Shown: positions 1 to 5,232, counted from the stretch's first letter. The stretch: 5,687 nt of DNA from Paracoccus sp. (in: a-proteobacteria) (GCA_031178645.1 JAPSIP010000116.1:1-5687); one strand, 5' to 3'. A program made the numbers and translations. Notes: generated from the letters alone by a model not told the origin.

Positions 1-24
1 CGACATCCTACAACCCGCCCCCGA

Positions 25-702
25 TCACTGGCCGAACCGGCCCGATGCCGGGTTATTCCCTGCGCTGAGGCGCGATTTCTCGGTTTCGATCCACGTTGTG
101 ACGCCCGCTTTGGTTTCCGCAAGGCGGGCTTCTTGTTGCGAATCGACCAGGCGCGCGACCGCTTCGTTCCCGCCGGTCAGATGGGCCTGCAGGAAGGTCA
201 TCGCCTCGTCCCCCAGCTCGATCGCCTCGATCTTCATCTCGATGTAGTGGCGATACATCCGCGCCGCGCGCGCCGGATCCAGCCGGTCCATCCGCAGCTT
301 GCGCAGGTCGGCGATCATCGCCGCGATGGTGGCAAGCTGGCTGTAATAGCGCACCACCGGATCCACGACCCGGAAAGGCAGGACGTGGATGTCCTCGACA
401 ATGGCGCTGAACAGGCGGTCGTTATGTTCCGTGGGGATCACGGGAAAGAAGCCGCCGCCCTTCAGGATCAGGGCCTCCATTTCGGTGCCATAACGTCGCA
501 GGTTCTGGCCCTTCAGCGTTGCGACATGGACCCGGATTTCGGCGTAAAGCGCGCCCTGCACGTCGCGGACCCGTTCCGCCCGCGCGGCCCGGTCCCGCCG
601 CGCGCTGAGAAGATGCGTCACCACCCAGCCACCCGCCACCACCGCGCCGCCGATCATGGCAGCCACGACGCGCGGGTCGGTCAGGGGGGTGGCGAAGGTC
701 AT
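25..702 (-). CDS. Membrane-anchored protein of unknown function, coupled to mrr
   Basis: This 225-residue protein is not one I recognise. Residues 11-32 form one hydrophobic, Gly/Ala/Val-rich segment, followed at once by an Arg-rich stretch (ARRDRAARAERVR, 34-46). By the positive-inside rule this implies a single N-terminal membrane anchor with the rest in the cytoplasm. The remainder looks mostly helical, with charged amphipathic stretches around 45-80, 115-140 and 145-200, and has no catalytic motif I can name. The start ATG overlaps the mrr stop as ATGA, so translation is probably coupled to mrr; only a weak purine-rich GAGAG precedes it. Its base composition (about 65-68% GC in two hand-counted lines) matches the host-like pccA rather than the low-GC mrr. 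It could be a partner of the nuclease, or an old resident gene that mrr landed beside. The open reading frame and anchor are well supported; the function is unknown. Confidence 0.8.
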   Translation of the reverse strand: MTFATPLTDPRVVAAMIGGAVVAGGWVVTHLLSARRDRAARAERVRDVQGALYAEIRVHVATLKGQNLRRYGTEMEALILKGGGFFPVIPTEHNDRLFSAIVEDIHVLPFRVVDPVVRYYSQLATIAAMIADLRKLRMDRLDPARAARMYRHYIEMKIEAIELGDEAMTFLQAHLTGGNEAVARLVDSQQEARLAETKAGVTTWIETEKSRLSAGNNPASGRFGQ

Positions 703-1604
703 TCGAAGTAACTCTCGTCGATGATCGAAACAGGGAATGTTTCAACCACACGGCAACCAACGCTATGCTTGATCATCAGTCTGGCTAATTCCAGCCCGTC
801 AATGAGTACGATCCTTTTGCTAAGTTTGTCTGCCGTATCACGAGCCGAGACAGTAAAGTGAGATGTCGTGACGAAAATTCCTTTGGTTACGTCTTTCATG
901 GCCAAGGCGCCAAAAAAATCGCGTAGAGCCCCGGCACCGATGCTGCTCGAGGGTTGGTATCTCTTGGCTTGGAAATAGACCTGGTCGACTCCCAGCGGGT
1001 CAAGATTGATGACACCATCTACCCCGTCATCACCAGTCTGGCCAATGGCCCGACCAGTATCGTCACCGGTGCCGTAGCCCATCTTTACAAGCAAATCTAC
1101 AATGAGTTCCTCAAAGAACTTTGCCGGGCCGGAATGGATCCTATCCAGAAGATCCTTGCCCAGACTGGCTTGGATTTGGGAATGAGCGCGCCAGTTGATC
1201 TCATCAGGTGTCTCTTCGGCTGCTTCTGCGCTGCCCGCAGGAGGATCCTCGCCCGCCGACTGAGAGCGGCTCAAAAATTCCTGGTAAGAGGGAAACTGCT
1301 TCAGAAACAGTCTGTCTATCTTCGATGGGTTGCCTGCAAGCACCTTGGTTCCATCAGCACTTGCTTCGATGACGCCTCTTGAAGGCCTTTGCAACAGGCC
1401 CGCTTGGGAAAGATAGCTAGCAGCCCAATGGAATCGATTGGCCATTCGGGTTTGCTTTCCACTGGGCAAGAGTTCCTGGCGCTCAATCTCGCCCAAGCGA
1501 AACTCCTCTTCTAGCTGCCTTACCAGAGCAGAGGTCGCGATTGGCCCAGATGCCGCGGCCTTCAGCACTGGCAACATGAGCATTTGGAAGTTTGGTACTC
1601 CCAC
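699..1604 (-). CDS. mrr: Mrr-type (type IV) restriction endonuclease
   Basis: The 301-residue product closely follows the plan of E. coli Mrr (304 residues), a nuclease that cuts certain methylated DNA. The N-terminal part (about 1-95) corresponds to the Mrr winged-helix DNA-binding domain. A Ser/Ala/Glu-rich linker (about 111-137) follows, then the PD-(D/E)XK-like catalytic domain from about 150. Visible catalytic-domain motifs are FFEELIVDLLVKMGYG (163-178), GDDGVDGVI with Asp196, and QAKRY with Gln212 and Lys214. The C-terminus DESYFE resembles the DMDYFE end of E. coli Mrr as I recall it. The GTG start is preferred because the resulting N-terminus (M-G-V-P) aligns with Mrr (M-T-V-P) and GGAG lies 8 bases upstream. 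That GTG shares its first base with the pccA stop. GC is about 53% by hand count over 721-1620, far below its neighbours, and it uses codons rare in GC-rich genomes such as AGG and CTT, so it was probably acquired by transfer. No cognate methyltransferase is visible, as expected for a type IV enzyme. Confidence 0.95.
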   Translation of the reverse strand: MGVPNFQMLMLPVLKAAASGPIATSALVRQLEEEFRLGEIERQELLPSGKQTRMANRFHWAASYLSQAGLLQRPSRGVIEASADGTKVLAGNPSKIDRLFLKQFPSYQEFLSRSQSAGEDPPAGSAEAAEETPDEINWRAHSQIQASLGKDLLDRIHSGPAKFFEELIVDLLVKMGYGTGDDTGRAIGQTGDDGVDGVINLDPLGVDQVYFQAKRYQPSSSIGAGALRDFFGALAMKDVTKGIFVTTSHFTVSARDTADKLSKRIVLIDGLELARLMIKHSVGCRVVETFPVSIIDESYFE

Positions 1605-1616
1605 TATTCGAACTCC
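1602..1616 (-). promoter_or_regulatory. pccA stop / mrr start overlap with internal Shine-Dalgarno
   Basis: On the minus strand the pccA stop TAG (1606-1604) shares its G with the mrr start GTG (1604-1602). The GGAG at 1616-1613 lies within the last sense codons of pccA, 8 bases before the GTG, at good spacing for a Shine-Dalgarno site. This arrangement favours re-initiation by ribosomes that have just finished pccA and fixes the mrr start. Coupling itself is inferred. Confidence 0.7.
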
Positions 1617-3601
1617 AGGATAACGTCATCGACCTTGAGGCTTTGTCCGGCCGCGGCATTGACCGACTTGACCACGGCCTTGCGTTCGGCGCGCAGGATG
1701 TTTTCCATCTTCATGGCCTCGACAGTGGCAAGGGCCTGGCCTTCCTGCACCTCGTCCCCCGGTGCCACGGCGATCTTCACGACAAGGCCGGGCATGGGGC
1801 ACAGCAGGAACCTGGACGTGTCGGGCGGCAGCTTTTCCGGCATCAGGCGGGCAAGTTCGGCGGTGCGGGGGCGGCGGACATGGACCTTGAGGTCGGCGCC
1901 CCGGCTGCGCAGGCGGAAGCCCGCGGGGATCTTGTCCACCTTCAGCACCAGAGGGCGGCCATCGACCAGCAGATGCGCCAGCGACTGCCCAGGCTTCCAG
2001 CCGCTTTCGACGCGCAGGTCGCGGCCGTTCACGGTCACCGTGGCCCCGTCGCGGTCGGCCCGGATCCTGACCGGGATTTCGCGGCTGCCGATGAAGACCA
2101 CCCAGTTCTCGCCCACGCGGCGTTCGTGATTGTCCAGCCGACCGCTGATCCGCGTGCGGCGGATTTCGGCCACGCGGTGCATGGCGGATGCCGCAGCAGC
2201 CACGCGGGACAGTTCGTCGTCGGGCAAGGTCGCGCCTTGGAAGCCATCGGGGTATTCCTCGGCGATAAAGGCGGTGGTGATGTCGCCTGACACGAATTTC
2301 GGATGATCCATGACCGCCGACAGGAAGGGCAGGTTGTGGCCGATCCCCTCGACCTCGAATTCGTCAAGCGCGACCCGCATCCCCTCGATCGCGCCCTGGC
2401 GCGTGGGCGCCCAGGTGCACAGCTTGGCGATCATAGGGTCATAGAACATGCTGATCTCGCCGCCCTCGAAGACGCCGGTGTCGTTGCGAACGACATGATC
2501 CGCCTCGGCCACCTCGGCCGGGGGGCGATAGCGGGTCAGCCGCCCGATCGAGGGCAGGAAGTTGCGATAGGGATCCTCGGCGTAAAGGCGGCTTTCCATG
2601 GCCCAGCCGTTGATCTTCAGATCTGACTGCGCGAAGGGCAGGGGTTCGCCGGCCGCCACGCGGATCATCTGTTCGACCAGGTCGATGCCGGTGATCAGTT
2701 CCGTGACGGGATGTTCCACCTGCAGCCGGGTGTTCATCTCCAGGAAGTAGAAGTTCTTCTGCCCATCAACGATGAATTCCACCGTGCCCGCACTGGTATA
2801 GCCCACGGCCTTGGCAAGCGCGACCGCCTGTTCGCCCATGGCCCTGCGCGTGGCCTCGTCCAGGAAGGGCGAGGGCGCCTCCTCGATGACCTTCTGGTTG
2901 CGCCGCTGGATCGAGCATTCGCGTTCGTGCAGATAGACCGCATTGCCGTGCTTGTCGGCCAGCACCTGGATTTCGATGTGGCGGGGCTGGGTCACGAACT
3001 TCTCAATGAAGATGCGGTCGTCGCCGAAGCTGCTGGCGGCCTCGTTCTTCGAGGATTGGAAGCCTTCGCGCGCCTCATCGGCGTTCCAGGCAATGCGCAT
3101 CCCCTTGCCGCCACCGCCGGCAGAGGCCTTTATCATCACCGGATAGCCGATCTGGTCGCTGATGCGCGCGGCTTCCTCGGCATCCGCAATCAGGCCCATA
3201 TAGCCGGGAACGGTGCTGACGCCCGCTTCCTGCGCGATCTTCTTCGAGGTGATCTTGTCGCCCATCGCCTCGATCGCGGGGGACTGGGGGCCGACGAAGA
3301 TGACGCCTTCGCGTTCAAGCGCCTCGGCGAACTTCATGTTCTCGGACAGGAAGCCATAACCGGGATGGACGGCCTCGGCGCCGGACTGGCGGATGGCGTC
3401 CATGATCTTGTCGATCACGATATAGGACTGGTTCGCGGGGGGCGGGCCGATATGGACGGCCTCGTCGGCCATCTTCACATGCAGCGCGTTGCGGTCGGCG
3501 TCGGAGTAGACGGCGACGGTCGCGATCCCCATCTTGCGGGCGGTCTTGATGACGCGGCAGGCGATCTCGCCCCGGTTTGCGATCAGGATCTTCTTGAACA
3601 T
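1604..3601 (-). CDS. pccA: Propionyl-CoA carboxylase alpha subunit (biotin carboxylase and biotin carrier)
   Basis: The 665-residue protein carries out ATP-dependent carboxylation of biotin and carries the carboxybiotin to the PccB active site, for conversion of propionyl-CoA to methylmalonyl-CoA in the cytoplasm. The biotin carboxylase N-domain opens with MFKKILIANRGEIA. The ATP-grasp domain spans about 115-320, with Lys116, Lys158, the glycine loop 162-166 (GGGGK), Lys237, Glu275, Glu288 and the EMNTRLQVEH motif (288-297). The biotin carboxylase C-domain (about 330-445) contains Arg338. A subunit-contact (BT-type) region occupies about 490-590, and a biotinyl domain follows with CPMPG (601-605) and EAMKM, whose Lys631 is the biotinylation site 34 residues from the C-terminus. 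All key residues are present and the length suits the PccA family (Ruegeria pomeroyi PccA is slightly longer). The start is fixed by the conserved N-terminus. Acetyl-CoA or methylcrotonyl-CoA carboxylase subunits are the alternatives; the nearby pccB and full-length architecture favour PccA. Confidence 0.97.
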   Translation of the reverse strand: MFKKILIANRGEIACRVIKTARKMGIATVAVYSDADRNALHVKMADEAVHIGPPPANQSYIVIDKIMDAIRQSGAEAVHPGYGFLSENMKFAEALEREGVIFVGPQSPAIEAMGDKITSKKIAQEAGVSTVPGYMGLIADAEEAARISDQIGYPVMIKASAGGGGKGMRIAWNADEAREGFQSSKNEAASSFGDDRIFIEKFVTQPRHIEIQVLADKHGNAVYLHERECSIQRRNQKVIEEAPSPFLDEATRRAMGEQAVALAKAVGYTSAGTVEFIVDGQKNFYFLEMNTRLQVEHPVTELITGIDLVEQMIRVAAGEPLPFAQSDLKINGWAMESRLYAEDPYRNFLPSIGRLTRYRPPAEVAEADHVVRNDTGVFEGGEISMFYDPMIAKLCTWAPTRQGAIEGMRVALDEFEVEGIGHNLPFLSAVMDHPKFVSGDITTAFIAEEYPDGFQGATLPDDELSRVAAAASAMHRVAEIRRTRISGRLDNHERRVGENWVVFIGSREIPVRIRADRDGATVTVNGRDLRVESGWKPGQSLAHLLVDGRPLVLKVDKIPAGFRLRSRGADLKVHVRRPRTAELARLMPEKLPPDTSRFLLCPMPGLVVKIAVAPGDEVQEGQALATVEAMKMENILRAERKAVVKSVNAAAGQSLKVDDVILEFE

Positions 3602-3621
3602 GGGCCCCCCCGGCCGGTCAT
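3583..3621 (-). other. Possible 12-codon leader ORF overlapping the pccA start
   Basis: An ATG at 3621-3619, just after the terminator-like T tract, opens a 12-codon frame (MTGRGGPCSRRS) that ends with TGA at 3585-3583, inside pccA and out of its frame. It crosses a run of seven G (3611-3605 on the minus strand) that is also the only G-rich candidate Shine-Dalgarno for pccA. It may be chance: no Shine-Dalgarno is visible for the short frame itself. Confidence 0.15.
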
Positions 3622-3622
3622 G

Positions 3623-3657
3623 AAAAAGCCGCCCAAGGGCGCAGGGCCCCGGGCGGC
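3623..3657 (-). terminator. Intrinsic terminator or attenuator ahead of pccA
   Basis: On the minus strand GCCGCCC (3657-3651) pairs perfectly with GGGCGGC (3634-3628). The 16 bases between them can form a further inner GGGC/GCCC stem. Five T follow immediately (3627-3623), giving the standard form of an intrinsic terminator. It lies about 44 bases after the stop of the 70-residue lipoprotein gene and ends 21 bases before the pccA ATG. It probably ends the lipoprotein transcript; whether it also regulates pccA by readthrough is an inference. Confidence 0.75.
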
Positions 3658-3700
3658 GATAAAGGTGACGCGGCGCGACGGACGCGCCAAAATCAGGTCG

Positions 3701-3913
3701 TTACTGGCAGAGACGCACGTCGTTGCACAGCGCGCCGGCAGCGCCGCCGATGGCCGCGCCCTTGAGGACGTTTTCGCCGCTGACGCTGGCAACGGTCGCG
3801 CCAACGCCCGCGCCGATAAGCGCGCGGTCGGTGTCGGTCGGGTTGATGCCCTGGGTGCAGCCCGCGATGGCCGTAGTGCCGACAAGCGCGGCAATGGCAA
3901 GGAGTTTGGACAT
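3701..3913 (-). CDS. Small glycine-zipper lipoprotein, paralogue of its upstream neighbour
   Basis: The product has 70 residues and a typical lipoprotein signal: a short hydrophobic region from residue 4 and a lipobox I-A-G-C with Cys19 as the expected lipidated residue, so it should sit in the periplasm on the inner or outer membrane. Residues 34-62 are Gly/Ala-rich with small residues at regular spacing (GAGVGA, GAAIGGAAGA), as in glycine-zipper proteins that insert in or pack against membranes. The C-terminus LCNDVRLCQ has Cys63 and Cys69, which could form a disulfide. It aligns with the 80-residue protein encoded just upstream, notably in GAAIGxxxGALCxDxxxCQ. AGGAAG at 3925-3920 is a good Shine-Dalgarno 6 bases before the ATG. 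A stem-loop precedes the gene and a strong terminator follows it. The exact role is unknown; an envelope function is likely. Confidence 0.82.
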   Translation of the reverse strand: MSKLLAIAALVGTTAIAGCTQGINPTDTDRALIGAGVGATVASVSGENVLKGAAIGGAAGALCNDVRLCQ

Positions 3914-3930
3914 TCTTGTCTTCCTATGAA

Positions 3931-3962
3931 GTGAAAGGCTGGACCGGAACGCCGATCCAGCC
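3931..3962 (-). terminator. Stem-loop terminator between the two lipoprotein genes
   Basis: On the minus strand GGCTGGATCGG (3962-3952) pairs with CCGGTCCAGCC (3947-3937), giving an 11-bp stem with one U-G pair and a four-base loop (CGTT). TTTCAC follows (3936-3931), a short T-rich stretch rather than a full T tract. It sits 26 bases after the stop of the 80-residue lipoprotein gene and just before the Shine-Dalgarno of the 70-residue gene. A smaller TTCGG/CCGAA hairpin lies between it and the upstream stop. It may terminate incompletely or stabilise the upstream mRNA end. Confidence 0.55.
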
Positions 3963-3988
3963 GGTCAGGTTCGGATAAACCGAAGCGA

Positions 3989-4231
3989 TCAGTAGCGACG
4001 CTGGCAGACGCCGGCGTCGTCGCACAGCGCGCCGCCGACGGCACCGATGGCCGCGCCAGTGGCCAGATCCTCGTCCAGGGCCTTGGCGATGACGGCACCC
4101 GCGACGGCGCCGCCCGCTGCACGCTGCGCGTCAGGCGAGATGCCGCCGGCACCATAGCCCTGGTCGCAAGCGGCCAGGCCAAGAAGAACGAAAGCGCCGG
4201 CTGCGACGCGGGTGAACAGCGAAGTCTGCAT
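3989..4231 (-). CDS. Small glycine-zipper lipoprotein with C-terminal cysteine pair
   Basis: This 80-residue protein starts with a lipoprotein signal peptide: basic Arg8, hydrophobic core 9-20 and lipobox L-A-A-C with Cys22 as the lipid-attachment residue. The mature part has two Gly/Ala-rich segments (39-51 and 58-69; GGAVAGAVIAKA and TGAAIGAVGGAL), the pattern of glycine-zipper envelope proteins. It ends in LCDDAGVCQRRY, with Cys70 and Cys76 spaced exactly as in the 70-residue protein encoded next. The two genes are therefore likely tandem duplicates. The Shine-Dalgarno is weak (AGG about 8-10 bases before the ATG). A 5-bp hairpin (GGCCG/CGGCC, 4267-4252) lies in the upstream leader. The function is not known, and involvement in propionate metabolism should not be assumed from position alone. 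Confidence 0.82.
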   Translation of the reverse strand: MQTSLFTRVAAGAFVLLGLAACDQGYGAGGISPDAQRAAGGAVAGAVIAKALDEDLATGAAIGAVGGALCDDAGVCQRRY

Positions 4232-4285
4232 AAGGGATTGCCTGTATAGTGGGCCGCGTGAACGGCCGGTGATAGATGGTGACGG

Positions 4286-4313
4286 ACTATCGCATAGCCC
4301 AGGGCCAGGTCAA
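4286..4313 (-). promoter_or_regulatory. Candidate sigma-70-type promoter for the lipoprotein pair
   Basis: On the minus strand TTGACC (4313-4308) and GATAGT (4291-4286) are separated by 16 bases. The first matches 5 of 6 positions of TTGACA and the second 4 of 6 of TATAAT. They lie in the 130-base gap after the 139-residue gene, about 55 bases before the start of the 80-residue lipoprotein gene. A second AT-rich hexamer, TATACA (near 4247-4242), is closer to the gene but has no clear partner. This is only a motif match. Confidence 0.3.
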
Positions 4314-4361
4314 ACTGACATGGGTGTGACTTCAAGGCCCTAGGCAGCATATTGCGCATCT

Positions 4362-4781
4362 TCAGCGGTCCGCCTCGTCCTCGTCGTCGCCGTCATCCCA
4401 GCCGTCCTCGTCCCAGCCGAAATCGGGCGGGCTGTCGGTGGCAAAAAGCTCGGGGAAGGATGCTTCGGCGGCGGCCATGTCGACCTGCAGCAACTGTTCA
4501 TAATCGGCGGGATCGAAGGTGCCGACGGGCTTGACCTCGCGCCCGATCAGCCAGCCCAGGCGGCCTGCGTCCAGATTGCCGCGGACAAAGGGCTCGTCCC
4601 CGAAATGCTGGATCAGCGCGGCCAGGAAGCCCGCGTCGGCGCGGCGGTCGGCAGGCTTGCGGTCGCGGAAGCGTTCGCGCCGGGTGATGGCCGTGGCGCC
4701 CTTCTTGCGATTCTCGCGCCGGATGACGAACTGGAAGTCGGTGCCCGGAAGGCGGCCGGGAAAGCCTCGGTGCTTCAGCAT
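4362..4781 (-). CDS. Conserved-looking protein of unknown function with acidic tail
   Basis: I do not recognise this 139-residue protein. It has no signal peptide or membrane segment, so it is probably cytoplasmic. Its charge is strongly polarised: residues 1-48 are basic (clusters RRENRKKG at 21-28 and TRRERFRDRKPADRR at 33-47), the middle (50-100) looks like a small folded helical region, and the tail (116-139) is dominated by Asp and Glu with two Trp (FGWDEDGWDDGDDEDEADR). Such a pattern could bind nucleic acid or a basic partner, or fold back on itself, but this is speculation. The ATG at 4781 has only a GGGG stretch as possible Shine-Dalgarno. The gene lies between pccB and pccA, and the reading frame shows a normal GC-rich third-position pattern, which supports it being real. 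Confidence 0.75.
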   Translation of the reverse strand: MLKHRGFPGRLPGTDFQFVIRRENRKKGATAITRRERFRDRKPADRRADAGFLAALIQHFGDEPFVRGNLDAGRLGWLIGREVKPVGTFDPADYEQLLQVDMAAAEASFPELFATDSPPDFGWDEDGWDDGDDEDEADR

Positions 4782-4845
4782 GATGTGCCCCGTGATGCGT
4801 CAGGTTGACGGGGGCGGGGCTGGACCGGGCCGGGAAGGCGCGGGC

Positions 4846-4881
4846 AGCCGAACCGCCCACGCAAAGTCAGTCGGTTCGGCT
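4846..4881 (-). terminator. Stem-loop directly after the 48-residue lipoprotein gene
   Basis: On the minus strand AGCCGAACCG (4881-4872) pairs perfectly with CGGTTCGGCT (4855-4846) over 10 bp, with a 16-base loop. The stem begins at the last base of the TAA stop codon. No T tract follows, so it is either a weak or factor-assisted terminator, or a structure that protects the mRNA 3' end. Confidence 0.45.
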
Positions 4882-5027
4882 TAGTTGGCGCCGTATTTGC
4901 CCTGGTAGACCGGCTCGGTCGTGACCGGGTTCGGGGCGGGCACAAAGACTTCGGGTTCGGCTGCCTGACGCTGGCACGCAGCGAAGGCCGAGACCAGCAC
5001 GAGGCTGAGGATGATTTTCTTCGACAT
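4881..5027 (-). CDS. Very small (48-residue) lipoprotein
   Basis: A short reading frame encodes M-S-K-K followed by a hydrophobic stretch (IILSLVLVSAFAA, 5-17) and Cys18. This is a lipoprotein signal peptide with a slightly unusual lipobox, F-A-A-C, having Phe at position -3. The mature part is only about 31 residues, rich in Pro, Glu and Val (AEPEVFVPAPNPVTTEPV), and ends in YQGKYGAN. A good Shine-Dalgarno AGGAG (5041-5037) lies 9 bases before the ATG. The gene follows pccB by 205 bases and is followed by a 10-bp stem-loop starting at its stop codon. Similar tiny lipoproteins with a Pro-rich body and a Tyr/Gly/Lys end occur in this group of bacteria as far as I recall, but I cannot name a function. 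The combination of Shine-Dalgarno, signal peptide and lipobox makes it credible despite its size. Confidence 0.75.
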   Translation of the reverse strand: MSKKIILSLVLVSAFAACQRQAAEPEVFVPAPNPVTTEPVYQGKYGAN

Positions 5028-5036
5028 GTAGTCACG

Positions 5037-5041
5037 CTCCT
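5037..5041 (-). promoter_or_regulatory. Ribosome binding site of the 48-residue lipoprotein gene
   Basis: AGGAG on the minus strand, 9 bases before the ATG at 5027. It is one of the two clear Shine-Dalgarno sites in the window and is a main reason for accepting this short gene. Confidence 0.7.
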
Positions 5042-5047
5042 GTAACG

Positions 5048-5065
5048 CGGGCGCGGCTGCGCCCG
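5048..5065 (-). repeat. Short inverted repeat in the leader of the 48-residue gene
   Basis: CGGGCGC (5065-5059) pairs with GCGCCCG (5054-5048) around a four-base loop AGCC, giving a compact 7-bp GC stem. It lies 7 bases upstream of the AGGAG ribosome binding site. No T tract follows. It may shape the leader or be part of the end of the pccB transcript. Confidence 0.4.
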
Positions 5066-5152
5066 TCTGCTCGGGTTCAGGGGGATGTCTTGCTGCACCG
5101 CCCCGGCGGGCATGATAGCCGCGGCGTCCCTGCGCAGACAGGCAGGCCGTGC

Positions 5153-5176
5153 GGCGCGGGGCAAATGTCCCGCGCC
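5153..5176 (-). terminator. GC-rich stem-loop downstream of pccB
   Basis: GGCGCGGG (5176-5169) and CCCGCGCC (5160-5153) form a perfect 8-bp stem with an 8-base loop (ACATTTGC), 57 bases after the pccB stop. No T tract follows, so intrinsic termination would be weak; stabilisation of the pccB mRNA 3' end is equally possible. The remainder of the 205-base gap (5028-5232) shows no convincing gene on either strand. Confidence 0.45.
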
Positions 5177-5232
5177 CTGTGGCTGGCCTGCATCATTCAC
5201 GCGTTTGTGCAGCATCATGGAAATCCGGGGCC

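Noticed and set aside
954..1382. Plus-strand open frame (142 codons) within mrr
   Set aside because: The opposite strand encodes the conserved Mrr catalytic domain in full, and the antisense product shows no family features.
699..1620. Transposon or attachment-site ends flanking mrr
   Set aside because: Despite the clear GC shift, I found no terminal inverted repeats, target duplications or integrase remnants at either edge; both junctions are simple gene overlaps.
1592..2290. Plus-strand open frame (232 codons) opposite the 3' part of pccA
   Set aside because: An antisense shadow caused by high GC at third codon positions; pccA is unmistakable on the other strand.
3602..3700. Binding site for a PccR-type regulator (TTTGCAAA-like repeats known for pcc genes of Rhodobacter) upstream of pccA
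   Set aside because: I looked for TTTGCAAA or close palindromic matches in this gap and saw none. If such a site exists it would more likely be upstream of pccB, outside the window.
2711..3934. Long plus-strand open frame (407 codons) opposite pccA
   Set aside because: It is antisense to pccA and the adjacent lipoprotein gene, has low-complexity His/Asp/Gly/Leu-rich composition typical of the reverse of a GC-rich gene, and shows no recognisable domain or ribosome binding site.
3583..4359. Minus-strand 258-codon frame running through both lipoprotein genes
   Set aside because: It is in a different frame from two credible signal-peptide genes and crosses both terminator-like hairpins; the product is Arg/Ala/Pro/Ser-rich, as expected of a frame-shifted shadow.
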